Part shown: piece by piece, positions 1 to 12,517 of the stretch
How the letters are laid out: each line of letters starts with the position of its first letter
How positions within the stretch are numbered: the first letter of the stretch is position 1
Assembly (NCBI GenBank): GCA_932521025.1
Contig: OW051471.1
Coordinates: 3,534,001-3,598,000 of the forward strand
Direction of reading: 5' to 3'
DNA length: 64,000 bases
Origin: Oscheius onirici
Taxonomy: Eukaryota; Nematoda; Chromadorea; Rhabditida; Rhabditidae
Notes under the pieces: generated by a model
The model's input: only the letters and a program-made list of their open reading frames with translations
The model's database searches: none
What the model was told of the DNA's origin: nothing
Program-made: the position numbers and the translations under genes

Positions 1-3000
1 CCAGCTCCTGAAATTTGTTTTGATGTGAGTTAAAAGTATCTAACCTCATCGATAGAATTGTAGCACATGGCTTTTGAGCTGGCCGGTCTTTTGTGCGGCG
101 GCATGTCACAGGTCTCTGGGACAGGATCCGGAGGATCTTGTCTCTCGAATCCGAAGGGAACCTCTCCCGGATCTTGGATGGGACAGGCCTGTTCATCGTA
201 ACAAAGTGAGCTCTTCTCCTCCTGAGTCAGCCAAACCATTACCAGATTTGTGCCCTCGACGAACGAGGCCTGCATCTTTCTGAAAGCCATTAGTTGAGTT
301 TTGGAAGAAATTTTGAAAATTAAATTTGCGAAAATACTCACACTGAGCATTTTGTAGTGGGACAGGGTCTCTCGTAACGACCACCGTCGACCAGACTGGC
401 CGAAACTGGACGTCGACCCTCCCTGTTGGCATAGTAAAAGTAGCTGGCTTTGGCACAGGGTACTCCTTCTTGGCCTTCGTGGAAAGACGATGTGTAGGCA
501 TCAGAACCACCGACAAAGAATGGCAGAAGAGAGAAGGAACGAAGAGAGTAAATCAGACGGAAGGAAAAGTTCCACAAGGTTCGGAGGAGCCAACGGAAGG
601 GCTGAAAAGGCTCGATTGGATGAGAGATCGGAGCTTTAAATTGGTCCAAGACTATATAGTGGGTACTGTAATTTCAGTTTCAGCAAATTAGGTAGCGATG
701 GGAATAGTTTCGCCTGCTGTTTAGAGTAACTGAACGTGGCGACCATAAAAACGGTTTTCCCCTTTCCACAACACACACTTATGTACACTTATTTTTCAGG
801 CTGAAGATGGCTTTTCCAAACTTTCAGTAGTTCTGCTAAGTTGTAGCTCTTGACTTTCTCTGCAACTTTCCAGAACACCAAAAAGTTTGAAAATGCTATC
901 TTGAATTCTAAAAAGGTCGCATACGCAATTGCGTATTCTCGGAATGGTGGGCTTCAATTAGAACTCTTGCTACTAACACAACCAACGAATAGAAAAATGT
1001 GTCATGCACACCTGATTCGAGTTGGCCGACTGAACAACGACCTTCTTCTCCTTGCACATTGCCTGGTGATCGATATAGCGGAGCCTGAAACATTTCCGTA
1101 AATACCACCCATTTGAAAAACATATGCGCAAAAAGACAAAAGCTGACTCGGTCTTTGAGCAAAGTTTGTCGATCACGGAATTCTGAGACTCTAGTGGTAT
1201 CTTCATTGTCGGTGCGGTCTCGAACCCTTGGTCTCGAGCACCCGGGGCGGACACTTTGCCAATCGGCCATGACTCACTTTGTGTAGAATCTCTTTTCGAC
1301 GAGCAAGGCCATAGCGCGCTGGCTGACGCGATTGATATCACCGAACCAGTGGCCAATATGTTTTCCCTTTCCTATCGGATCCTAAACTCTTTTTAATTTT
1401 TTATCTGAATTCAAAATTACCGCCAAATAGTCCTCGTAAGAGATGCCCAGTTGGTTACTGTAGTAGACGTAACCATGTTCATCCAGAAGAACACACCACT
1501 TTCTCTCGTCGGAAGGAGCACAGCCATGTTCGCCGAGCATGTTGACCACATAATCGTAGGCAAATTCCATGCCGGCTACTCCGAGAAGAGCATTTCCCAT
1601 ATAGACGGCTTTGGTGGCTTGCGAGAGCATGGTCAAGTTCTCGTTGAGACCGTAGTTGGTCAGCTGGGTCTCGGACTGGAATTGGATTGATTGGACAGCG
1701 AGTATTGGAGGACATTTTAGAACTATGGAATTTGATCAGAACTTTTTTGAAGTTCTTTCAATTTTTCTCCAGGTTCTTTTCAAGTTTTCGTATCAGTTTC
1801 TTGGCAATTAGACTACCTGTTGGAACATCCGCATGTCACTTGTTCAGCCGTATGGTCACTCTCTCAAAACTTTTTCGGCTACTGAACTGTTCAGTAGACT
1901 TGTTAACCCTCTGAATCTTTTGGAGCTATTAGAACTGACCCAAACACTTCCCTTGTTCAATATTCTGCAGATCCCAAAAAAAAAACACTGTAATCACCTT
2001 ATACCAGATCTTGGACCTGTTAGTAACCTCGAAGACGACATTTCCTTTCATTCTCACACTCCTTTTAAAGTACTGGTCGTCGACACTCTTTCTATTGAGA
2101 TCGGCAATGAAATGATTGTAGCTCTCCTGGACGTGTTCGATGCTCATCAAGGACCCAATATGGTCGAGAATATTCCAATTAGGATCAGAATAATCGTAAT
2201 CATCCAAAGTCTGATTATAGAATCGACTGAGGCCGGAAGGAGAAGTGAAGAAGACCAGATGGATCAGATTGCTGAAGGGGTGTGGGTCGAGAGACTAGAA
2301 AAACTCTTACTCTTTCATGAACTGCCACTGTTGATCCCACATCTCGTTCATGGCCTGAGTAGCTTCCAAATCGACCAGAAGTTTATCGACGAGATGACGA
2401 CGAGCCACACAGAGTTCCGGCAGTTTTCCACTGTCGGTCATCTGCTTGGCGTAGACGACAAAAGCTTCTTCTTTGCTAACGTTGGTGTCAGTGTCGTTTA
2501 GTAGACAGTACCGCCTGAAAAGAGAGATGTTTGAGGGTACACAAGAGACGAACCAGTGAGGATGGATTCTCCACTGCTTGTCACTCATCCAGTCCAATCT
2601 GACAGCTCCGTAGTTGTACTCTCTGGCTCGTCTTTTCAATCGGAAGTCGTCTCCCTTGGCCACGGCCAGTCCAAGTCTAAAATCCTCTCTTATTAAAACG
2701 CTAAGGTCGCCCGAAGTGCATTTCAAACTTTTCAACCCCTCTGCACTGTCAAAATGCGAATCTGAGGGCAATTGTTTTATCGAAATTTTGTGAGGCCGGC
2801 TACCACGTCCGTTTTTCGAAATAATCCTCTTTTCACTGTTTTCAAGTCCCTCTATGGTTTGGCACTCTGAAGCCGCAGGTAACAAGTTATGTCCTGTCGA
2901 GAATTTAGGCAACAGTTAAGTTTTGAACTTGGAAAAACTTGGAAAGCTCTATTACTGCTGTAGGGGTACGAAATGGGGTACGACGTCGTCAGACGACGAA

Positions 3001-6000
3001 GTCGGCTGGTTCTTGTTTAAACTGCTTATCCAGCCATCGGAGCGAGCATTTCTTTGAATTTATGGGTCACATATAACGTGCTAGCTTTGAAGGTCCAGCC
3101 AAGCTAATTGCTTCTTATACTCTTCGTCACCTTGGTTCTACGCTGTTTGATAGATTTACCACATTTTACTACTTGACTGAATATACAACGTTCGTACCCC
3201 AGAAAGTTACCTACCCTAGAAATGGGTCTCACAGCAAAGAATTTGAAAGCACTGTGTCATTCATGGAAGACTATACAAGTCTGACAAAAGGTTCGTCAAG
3301 TAGCTACAGAATCGGCAGTTTGTTTTGTGAGATGGGTTCTCGCAAAGAACATATTCTACAGGACTGGCATCTACTGAAGAGTCCTATAACTTACACAAAG
3401 TTGGCTCCTTCGATACATTCGGCATAGTAGACATTGGTCTGTGGCCAGACTCTGTTCACGACTTCGTTTGCAAACAGAATATCGAGTTCTTGTGGCTCAG
3501 AGTTGTCGCACTTTAAGATCATTCTCTTTGTCTGAAAAGGGCTCCTGTTTCGTCAATTTCATGTCATCCATAGGCATGCAAGTGATTAGTTTGAGCCATG
3601 CACCCTTTTTCTCATTTTCGCGCCCGGGTGTTAGGAAGAAGAAGCGACGACGTAGCCTACAATTTGTCGGATCTCGTGAACACATTCGGCATAGCTGCCT
3701 CGCTCGCAGTGGTAGTTCGAGACGAGTTCTTTCGGTTGTGCCAGACGGATCTGTTTTGTGTTATTTGAACTAAGAAAACTTAGGACACACAGAGAAGGAG
3801 GGACAATCTGAATACCTGTTGAGTTTGGGGCACTTCCAGTTCCAAAATGTCCATGTTGTTGTAATTGGGCTTGTGGTACTTGGTCACAGGGTCCTGAAGG
3901 GAACTCTTTTTTTTGCAGAAGAAGAGAGACTTACGATGGGTCGGAGCTGGGGATGGAACATGATGAATCCGTTCTGATCCATCATGAAGAAGTAGCTTTT
4001 CCCGCCAATCTGGAACAAACGTTCATATTTCAACAATTTTGGAATACTCTTGACATGTTTCGCATAGAAGTTAGAATAGTGGTGACAAGTCAACAAGGAA
4101 AGCTTTCAAAAACAGTTCAAGTTCAAGCCGTTCAAAAAGAGCGTTAGTGGCCGAACAGTGAAATCATGGCACTCACATTGGTGGCATGAGCCAATTGACT
4201 GAGTTCAGTCAGTGGAATGTTGACAGCAGCCACTCCCACAAAGCTCTCGTTGACAATGACCGGGAAAGAGACGGTCGTCACGAACATCCTGGACCTGGCC
4301 TCCGTCTTCTGCAGCCGGATTTTCTGAAAAATTCTCTCGTCTTCTACGTCTAGACTATCGATAAAAGCGTGTCAAGAAAAGTGTGTAAATGTAAGCGCCG
4401 TGTATTCACTCTTTACCGTTTCTCTAAAGACATCATGAGTCATCTGAACCTGGGATACTGTAACTGGTTCTTCCAGAAACTATGACTCACTCTCTTGGAA
4501 GCCATTTTGTTCATAACCGCATAAGATTGGTTCGTGATCGGGACGGGTTCTCCAAAGGTCTCAGGACGTGGCAGATAGAGTCTCTCCCTGTAGACTCCAC
4601 TCCAGAGAGAATCCTCCAATCCGATGTCTCGTGCATGGATTCCAATCGATCTAGACATTGTCCGGATATAATGCTGGACCTTTTCTTCGACATCGGCCAT
4701 GTTCTGGACGTGGACCATGAATCCGCGGTTCGTACAGGCAATCTGCTTCACTTGCTCAAAGTCGATGGCCTCCTCGCCGATCAGGAAAGAGAAGACGCGA
4801 ACCTATAAAAGTGCGAGTATAGTTCCAAACAAAAACTAACCTTCTTGTCCTTGTTGTACTTGTCAAAGATCTCCTTGTACGTGTTGGGTGCTCCATCGGT
4901 GATCAACATGATCACATTCTCACAGCCCTGGTCGGAACGACCGTTACTCTCCGAAATCTAAAAGTGTGGGTAACAGAAGTAGTAGTTTTGGTGGCAAAGA
5001 CGACGAAAGTACGGAAAAAAAGAGTGTAAAGATGAGTGAGGGAAAAGTGTGATCTAGAGAAGGGTGCTCTCTACCTATTTTCTGCTTTTTATTGGGTTTC
5101 AGCCAAAACTGATCTCCTATACATGTTTGGTCAGTTTTCTTCAGTGATCTTTCTAGAATGAGTTAAAGTTCTGTTTTTATTGAATCTGTAGGCAAGTCTG
5201 GAATTAAAGCAACTTTCTGACTGTAGATCCCATGCAATTTGTCAGTATTGAAAGCTCTGTCCGATAGGCTAACTCCCATGAAGTCTTTTGTAGAACAATA
5301 ATCTAAGTCTAGGAGAGAAGTCAGCTTTGGTTTACGGATACGGTAATTAAGAGCATGTCTACCTAGAAATAGTGGTCACCAAATCAGCTACTCTAGGGTT
5401 GAATATTAGATTGATTTTTCATTAGATTCTACTGTAGAAGGTTTTGAACGAATTGTTTATAGACAGTTTGACACTAGTTTTCTTTTCAAAAAGATGACTA
5501 TGTTTGATCTCTCACGCATGGATAATGTAGTTTTTTTTTCAAACAGAGACTCTATGAACGAAGATCAGTTAAACACTGGTTGAGAACATTTGGGAATAGA
5601 CATGCAGCAGAAGCATACAAAGAAAGGTATGAAACAACAGGTTGGAAATACACATTCACATGTAGAAGCTAGAAGCCATGCAACTTACAGCCTGCTCGTA
5701 TTCTCGATTAAAGCCGAGAAAGTGCTCGGGCAGTTCAAGGAACTGCATATCGGTCGTTTTATTCGTCTGGATCATCAGGGCAAAGTCCTCCTTCGAGTGG
5801 ATCGTCCACGTTTTGGGAAGCTGGACAACGAGAGGACATTTTGGCGATTAAGCAACAGAAGGACTCTTTTTTTTAGCTCTGGACGTGTCGCAACAGAAAG
5901 CAAAGCGGAAGCTGATTGGACGAGGGAAAATGGATTAAGAGGACTCACATTTAGGAGAGCCGTGAAGGCTGTGGGAAGGGCTTTTTCGTACTCGGCCTTG

Positions 6001-7650
6001 CCTTCCGAAGTCACGTTGTTCATTTTGTTCCGGAGCAGCTTCTTGTTCCTCATTGTGGCTTGGAGAAGACCTCTTTCTCCTCCACAGTCGTCCAGAAAGT
6101 AGGCTCCTTTCGAGAACTGTAAGGTATTGAGTTGAATAAAGGTGCAACGGCAACGCTAGTCATGAATGACGAAGGAGTTCCAGTCCAATTTTAGGATAAA
6201 AACCATAATTTACAGTAACCTCCTAATATCACACACTGGTCAAAAGTTTTAAAATCTTATCTGTGCAGTCCGATTGAACTCTATCTATGTAGTTCTGCAA
6301 AACTTTAGGGGTATAGATGTGGTTTAGTCCAATCTAATTCTAGGATAAGTACCAATACTACAATAATATGCCTTGAACATGTGACCCAGATCGTAACTGA
6401 TCCGTTAAAAAACTGTCGAACACAGGAGCATAAAATTAACAAATGAACCCACAGGCATAATGTTGAAGTAGTCGTTGTGACTCAGAGTCTCTAAAATGGC
6501 CTCGGTCGTCTGCTTGGCAATCTCGTATCTCTGTCCAAGCATACTTCCACTCATATCCAGCATAATAAGGACATTCTTCGAGTTTGTCGCCGCGTTGATG
6601 TACCTTCAAAAGATTCATATAAAGAAATATCAGAACCATTACCATTCAGTATTCCGGCAGTCGAAAAGATCCAATCTCTCCTTGTCATTGTCCCAGAACC
6701 ACGAAGCCGCTGGATAGAATCTCATATAGCCCGATTCCGAGCAGAAAAGCTGGAAGGCCAGATCGCGGACTTCGTCACGGTGTGTTCGATAGACTGCGTC
6801 AATCTCCGACCAGTCGATCTTTCTCAAGAATTCTGGCTCTGGAATTTGGATAGTTGAATCTCCTCTAGTTTAAAGCTTACGTCGATCGTAGAGAGGAGTA
6901 GGAATATGCACGGCTGACGCAACTGAAGAAGTCGGAAGTGAGTAAAAGTTGGCGTTCGGATGAAGAGTAAAGTTTCTGGTCTCATCCACTTTGACCTGAC
7001 TCGGTATGTGGGAGTGTTCGTAGATTAGAGTCGCGTCGTTCCCCTGGAATCGGTTGGTTTGTTCAGAAAAGGGGGCAGTACCGTAACCTGTTTTTACTTC
7101 GCTGCAAGGACCGTTAGCCTCCAAACATTGGATGCTCAGGAAATATACGCAGCCAAATTCAAACTATAACTACAGGCTGAGTATTCATTTTTTTAAACAA
7201 ATGGGTCTCACTGCGAAGAAGTTGTTATGGTTTCTGAACAAACCATAAAAAGGAGCTCACCTGTTTGGCCGACATGAACCTGATAAAGTCCTTCGAGTTG
7301 GGATCATTGACGTCAATATCTGTCGAGTTCTTCTGTTCCCTAGCCTCCAAAGACACTTTCGCCTTGAAAGCAAACTCAGCCCTCCGTCTGAGATACTTCT
7401 CAATGACCGCCTTGGATCGTTTGAGTTCCAGTCGAGGATCATACTGTTCCGGCTCGACGAACTTTTCGTAGAATTGGATAATCTTCTGCTCACCGCTGAC
7501 GCGTTCGAAGGTTTCCAAAAGGTATTCGCTCAAGACACGTGAGCAGTCTTCAATGCTGAAAAGGGAGAGACTGGGAGAGAATGAGAGGGAGCTGAACCTG
7601 TCTTTGTTAAAGGCGGCAGTAGTGGCCAACAAGGTGAAGAGAAGGCGCAT
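1..7650 (-). CDS. Voltage-gated calcium channel alpha2-delta subunit (CACNA2D / UNC-36 family), 3' end outside window
   Basis: Seen: many small exons on the minus strand. The first (7598-7650) encodes a short hydrophobic leader starting [17 protein letters not shown], and exon 2 is 7261-7555. A VWA-N type segment follows near 6640-6840 and 6890-7050 ([13 protein letters not shown]). Next is the VWA domain near 6440-6640 with the metal-site motif DMSGSM. Further exons near 5950-6116 (TMRNKKLL), 5690-5830, 4845-4960 ([14 protein letters not shown]) and 4500-4805 continue it. Cache-like segments lie near 4180-4325, 3920-4020, 2300-2700 and 1385-1660 ([14 protein letters not shown]). Cys-rich C-terminal exons lie near 350-520 and 60-260. 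Known: the family carries the pore-forming subunit to the membrane and is cleaved into disulfide-linked alpha2 and delta. The C-terminal anchor would lie left of position 1. Exon edges are approximate, and a further 5' exon is possible. Confidence 0.93.
2683..2988 (-). repeat. Intron repeat ending at a 3' splice site (copy 1, alpha2-delta intron)
   Basis: Read on the minus strand, this stretch matches 25050-25345 (+) over about 300 bp with many identical blocks, for example TCAGATTCGCATTTTGACAG. It ends in AGAGGATTTTAG, immediately followed by the alpha2-delta exon that begins [16 protein letters not shown]. The repeat therefore supplies the polypyrimidine tract and acceptor. An open frame runs through the repeat into the exon here, so occasional exonisation is possible. 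Confidence 0.8.
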
Positions 7651-10600
7651 CTCACGGAGGCATCGACAACTGGAAGTTTGTTGAATTTTGGTTTTGAGAA
7701 CAAGAGAAGAGCTTTTACTATTGATTTTAATATTGTTAGTTCTTATATTTCATGAGTCAGTCAAGAAAGGTAAGAGTGAAGGTTTTGAAAGAGCTCTTAC
7801 TTAGCTCTTTTACTCTCCTACCTTCTTTGACTGACTCGAAATAAAAGAACTAAGTAAGAGCCTTTCAGGAAGGAGAAGTCCATGTTGTAGAGTATAAGAT
7901 AAGTAAGAGCTTTAAAAAGGTAGGGAAACTGAAGATGAGATCACTTGCTCGGAAGGTGAAAAGTACTGGAAAATTACAGTATTTGCTTCGAATTAAAAGC
8001 TCTGATCACAATGGTCAAGTCAACGGAATGTCGAGAGTCTGTTTTACTCCCACCTGTAGAATTTGCTAAAGACGTTCATGAGCGAAACAAGTCAAGAGTT
8101 GTTTCCAAATAGATTTTACATCTTTGTAAAACTCATCTGAGAAAAGTCTTGGCAGGCTTCGTAAAGATTGAAGCTGGAAGACAATGTGACAAGCTAGGTA
8201 GGAAAACATGCAAAAACAGTCGAAGCAGAAAGACGAAGTTCCACTACATTCTGAAAGTCGGTGATCACAGATTTCAACTATTGAATTACTTAATCTTGCA
8301 TCTTTGCCGGTGGAGGACCCTAATGAGTCCGCTTCAGCGACGAAGAGAATAGTCGGAGAGATTGGTCAGTCATTCGAAAAAGACCAATACAAATTGTTCT
8401 ATTTCTATTTTTTTTACACAAAATACAGTGGAACAGCTAGGTAAAAATCAGAAACTGAGGTTGGCTGAAATCACTCAATATAATCTGCTTGTCGTTTGAA
8501 GAGTAACTGACTGAACATCCGATCTGGAAGAACCTTTACTGTGAACTGGATAAGAATTTTCGTTGTAAATCCAGAAGATCTGAAGTACAGGAGCAAAGCA
8601 AGGGCAAGATTTTAATGGTGAGCAAACTGGATAAAGGCATATTTCGACAACTAAACGGAGAAAGAGACTCTGAATGTGGTGAGATCGATAGCCCCACGTT
8701 AACGACCTCGCTTCAAAACTACTAAATGCTGAGAGAGAAGAGGAGGAAAAAGATGACAATAAGGGCTTCAATAACCGCTCAAACGTTTTGTGTAGACAGA
8801 ATTTGAGCATGCATTCCTGTTAGTGTTGTCAGAGACTGACTCCAAAAGATTGGTAGAAAAGGTAAGACTTTCGCTAGAAGTATGTTCTCACAATCAGAAT
8901 AAAAACCGAATACTTTTTTCCCGCATTCCTTTGCCCTCTGTATATACTTCCTGAACTCTCTCTCCGTCGGCAGGCGGGATGGTAAAGAAAGAGCACGCCT
9001 CAAGTGGCTGTTTGCACCCGGGAGCAGGCTTTGAAGTGTGAGAAAACTAACTGAGAAAAAGAGAGAAATGAAAGGTCAAAAATAGTGGAAGAGACCAAGG
9101 CTACTCAAAACAATATAAGCCTCCCGGGGAAGCTGGATCGATCGCGTGTGGGGAGAGGAGAGAGACTCTGCCAAGGGGGGAAGCCGTTCAAGCCATCATC
9201 TTTCTGGCCTACGAGTTAACCCCTAGTCTTCTTTTCTTTCTTTGGGACAAAGCTATATAACTGGGAAATTTTGACAATTGGAATGACAGAAAGACACTCT
9301 GAACTCGTGGCGCTGTCACAAGAATTTATTCATGAGACGGCTTTTCTCCCTCTCCAGACCCGATTCGGGAGATTTCCAAGCCTCACGCGAAGCCATTTAC
9401 AGCTGTAAATAGGACGTGTAAGGGAAAATCGGAGAGAAACATGGGACACGGGAACAGCTGTCGGCAAGAGGCAGATCAATCTACTTGCTGACTTTGGTTT
9501 ACATTAGCAAAGAACATGATTTGAACTGGGAAGGCACGACAAGGTGAAAGTAGAATTTATTGACAACTACTAAACTGAATAGAAGAGATTGAGAGAACGA
9601 CTGACTAGCGGTTAGGAAGTAAGCTTTGAAAGAGCAGCTGTAAGTACTGAAATGAAAGGAGAATTACTGAACTGGAAGAGTACAGTATAACTGAAAGGAC
9701 TGGGGATGTAAGAGAGTGGCTGACTACATGCTTGGGAAGAGCAGGACAACTGAGACAACAACTGAATTCTCTGGAAGATTTGTAACCAGAGAACAACTGT
9801 CTACTAAAGAACTATTGAATTGACTGGGGCAGTAAGAAAGCTTCCGAATACGAAAGAGAACATGGTCTTTTGAAGAAGAACCGGGCTGACTGGAAAACCA
9901 AGAAAAGAGGAATCACTGGATTGAGAACAGTACTTCTGAAGTGAACTTTCGTTCAGAGAACAGAAAACTGGCGGAAAATTACAAGACCAATGAAATAACA
10001 GCTGAAAATACAGAGATATGAAAGGAACGACTCAGCTAGAAAAGAGATTGGAGCGATAAACCCGACAGGAAGACCCAAGTACTGAGTTGATTTGGGGAAA
10101 ATTTACAGAGGGTGACGGATTACTAACGTCATTCTTTGAGGTCAAAACCTGTAATGGAGGTGAAAGGTCAAAGAAGAAACCCAGTCTGGCTGGGATAAAA
10201 GGATACGTGGGCTCTGTTTGCCGACTCTCTCAAGTCCAAGTTGCGAGAGAAAGAAGAGGCGGCATATCTCGACTGGCAGCAGACCAAACGAGGGATGTCA
10301 GCTCGTGAATTAGGGGGCTGTTTCGACTCGGAACTCCCAAGCTAATGGCCACGGACGTTGTAACACAGGGCCGCGCGAGAGAGGCCGAGAGCATCGACCA
10401 CACACCTGCACTCTTTGGAACGAGGAGCAGAGATACCTGACACTATAAAAGAGCATATTCTGTGACGTAGAGTCATGCAAAGGAGATAGCTCTGAATAGG
10501 ATATGAGAAAGGGACTGAATACATTGCTTTTTCAACAGCGAATTTAGGGAAGGAAAAAACATCATCGTTCAATCCTTCTTCACCACTATTGGAGATGGCT

Positions 10601-11034
10601 GAACAAAAAGACTAACCTTTTTTAGTTAAACCGTGTATGTGTGAAACCGCGACGCGGGTTCAACTGGATCAGGCTTGCCTGATCCGAAAAGAGTTCTTGT
10701 CCGACAGTAACAATAAGTTACAGAGGCTTCTTCACCAAAGCAGTATACCATACTCCTGTTTTTTGAGCCAAACCAACAATTTAGTACTATTTATGCCGTC
10801 CTGTATCTCTGCCTCCCGGATCAGTTTAGCCCATTTTGTCATTTTGCTATCTGCAAACACAAATCCTTCTAGTTATTCTTCATCTCAAATTTTGACGATT
10901 TGCCGTAATTCTACTTGTTTGAATTGCCGCCTTAAAATTGAGTGGTCCTGCAAAGAGCAAGCGTTTAGCTTTGTACCGTAATCTACAGCTTTTCCTAAAA
11001 GTTTTGACCACTTTTTCTTGCCTTTTCATATACC
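7651..11034. other. Intergenic stretch with no supportable gene
   Basis: This lies between the divergent alpha2-delta gene (-) and the gene at 11441 (+). No open frame here carries recognisable domains or consistent splice sites. About 9480-10080 is purine-rich with recurrent ACTGAA/GAACTG-like words. It probably holds promoter DNA for the channel gene, but I see no specific element apart from the hairpin repeats at 7745-7925. Confidence 0.5.
7745..7925. repeat. Short nested inverted repeats upstream of the alpha2-delta gene
   Basis: TTTCATGAGTCAGTCAAGAA near 7748 is mirrored by TTCTTTGACTGACTCGAAAT near 7832. Inside, GAAAGAGCTCTTACTTAG is mirrored by CTAAGTAAGAGCCTTTC. Together they could form a compound hairpin. 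No target-site duplication was found, so origin as a small MITE is only a guess. Confidence 0.5.
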
Positions 11035-11348
11035 CAGGCTTGTTGAAAACCTGCGCTGCGGCCAGATTGGACTTTGCGGCGGGCTAAAAAAATTCATTTC
11101 GCATTTTTTTCTGATTTTTTTTGTTTCATAATACGTCCCCCGATTAGATTTAGTTTTGCCATCAGAAAAATTGGAAGAAAATCGAAAACTAACAATGAAA
11201 ATAGAAGAAAACTGCTGTTTTTACCGAATTTCGACAAAAATCCGCAAAACTAAATCTAATAGGGGGACGTAATTGGAAACAAAAAAAATCAGAAAAATTT
11301 TTTTTAGCCCGCCGCAAAGTCCAACCTGGCTGCAGCGCAACAAGCCTG
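11035..11348. mobile_element. hAT-like MITE, 314 bp, CAGGCTTGTT termini
   Basis: It begins CAGGCTTGTT and ends AACAAGCCTG, with long inverted arms (GGACTTTGCGGCGGGCTAAA mirrored near 11298-11320). It is flanked by an exact 8-bp direct repeat CATATACC at 11027-11034 and 11349-11356. An 8-bp duplication with CAG-start ends is the hallmark of hAT transposases. There is no coding capacity, so it is non-autonomous. It shares termini with the elements at 31358 and 34613, but its interior differs. Confidence 0.9.
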
Positions 11349-11440
11349 CATATACCCCTTGTTCTTACTATTTCGTTTCTTGAACTGAAAAATAACAAGG
11401 AAAATTTGAGGTAAATATATATATTAACGTCAAAGCCAGA

Positions 11441-12271
11441 ATGACTGAAGTTGCTCAAGAAGCACCCGTCGATATTGCCGCTCCAGCCGACAAGAAAGAG
11501 GAGGACGATGTTTTCGGTCCGGATGGCTCTGAAGAGTTAGTTTTTCATCGGAAATCGTTCAAGAGTTGTTTTAGCACTACGAAGTCGTATTCGACAAAAA
11601 AGTGCGGATCGAGGAGGGCTAAGAAAGGTGGGCAGTCTCAAGTCTCCCAAAAACGACGTTTTATTTTACAGCTAGCAAGGTCGTTTCGGAAACGAGCCAT
11701 GCCAAGAAGAAGGGCCAGAAGAAGCCGTCTGTTCGCGAGTCGCTGAGCTCTGATGCCCTGGAAATCATCAGCAAAATCCAGCAGCGGCAGAACGAGGTTT
11801 TGTTTATGAGCAAGTTTAAAGAATTTCCAGAAGCCCAAGGCCGGACATGTCTCCGTAGCTGATCTGATGACCACTTACCGTGAGCAGGAAGCCAACACCA
11901 ACATCATGCATCGTCTGCTTCAAAAGCCACTAACGGCGGTTAACGTCCTTGCTACGGCCGCAAGTGAGCGCCCTCCTGTTCCCGGATTTCCGCGTGCTAG
12001 TGAAAACGTCACCGAAGGAGTGCTGCCGGAACTGCTAATGAACGCACTGAACATCGGACAGAATGCCGAAATGAGACGTGGCAATCGGTCTCCAAAACAT
12101 ACCGGCCGTCCGTCTGTCCAAGACCTTGTCCTGCCGAATACTCTTCCGCCGTGGATTTCCCTGTCGCCTATGTACCCTTTGGAGGAGCAATACATACATT
12201 GTATGTTTCGATTTCCTATACGAAAGCGTCTGCATGCTGCTTTTCATTCGGTCAGCACCACCAGTCGATAG
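11441..12271 (+). CDS. Unrecognised 237-aa protein, four exons
   Basis: Exons 11441-11535, 11575-11627, 11672-11796 and 11831-12271 join in phase to 237 codons plus TAG. The start follows a bare splice acceptor (AAAGCCAG, then one base, then ATG). The protein is acidic at the N-terminus (MTEVAQEAPVDIAAPADKKE), then Lys-rich. A probably helical stretch follows (SLSSDALEIISKIQQRQNEK and VADLMTTYREQEANTNIMHR), and it ends in a Pro/Arg-rich tail. There is no membrane segment or catalytic motif. I do not recognise the family. Exon 2 is short and its frame rests on splice phase alone. The gene lies 246 bp upstream of DIS3L2 on the same strand, so co-transcription is possible. Confidence 0.6.
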
Positions 12272-12517
12272 CAACATTCTGTGTGATATAAAAATTTCTC
12301 GGAGCTCATTAATCGTTCTTTTGTCAATTTACTGAATTTTAGGGTTTTTTGTCTCCGTGAAAGCACTTTCATCACCCAGATATATATTCTCCCATCTCCC
12401 ATTTGCGAAATATTCCGTCACGATACGCATTTGCGTAAAGGCGCTGTAATTCGAATCTTCGCGGCAGTCGCGTCTCCTCTTTTCCATTCACAATGTTATG
12501 TTTCAGCTCAGCAACGA

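Noticed and set aside
1833-2501. 222-codon plus-strand frame over alpha2-delta exons
   Set aside because: Antisense shadow. The minus-strand exons match the channel subunit with splice sites on both sides.
8315-8350. Hammerhead-ribozyme-like core (CTAATGAG, a small GTC..GAC hairpin, then GAAG)
   Set aside because: The invariant G of CUGAUGA is A and the GAAA is GAAG. Flanking arms pair over only about 4 bp and no cleavage triplet is well placed. Chance or a long-dead remnant.
10637-10981. 114-codon open frame (+) left of the MITE
   Set aside because: Ser/Cys-rich with no recognisable motif. Codon pattern and flanks look non-coding.
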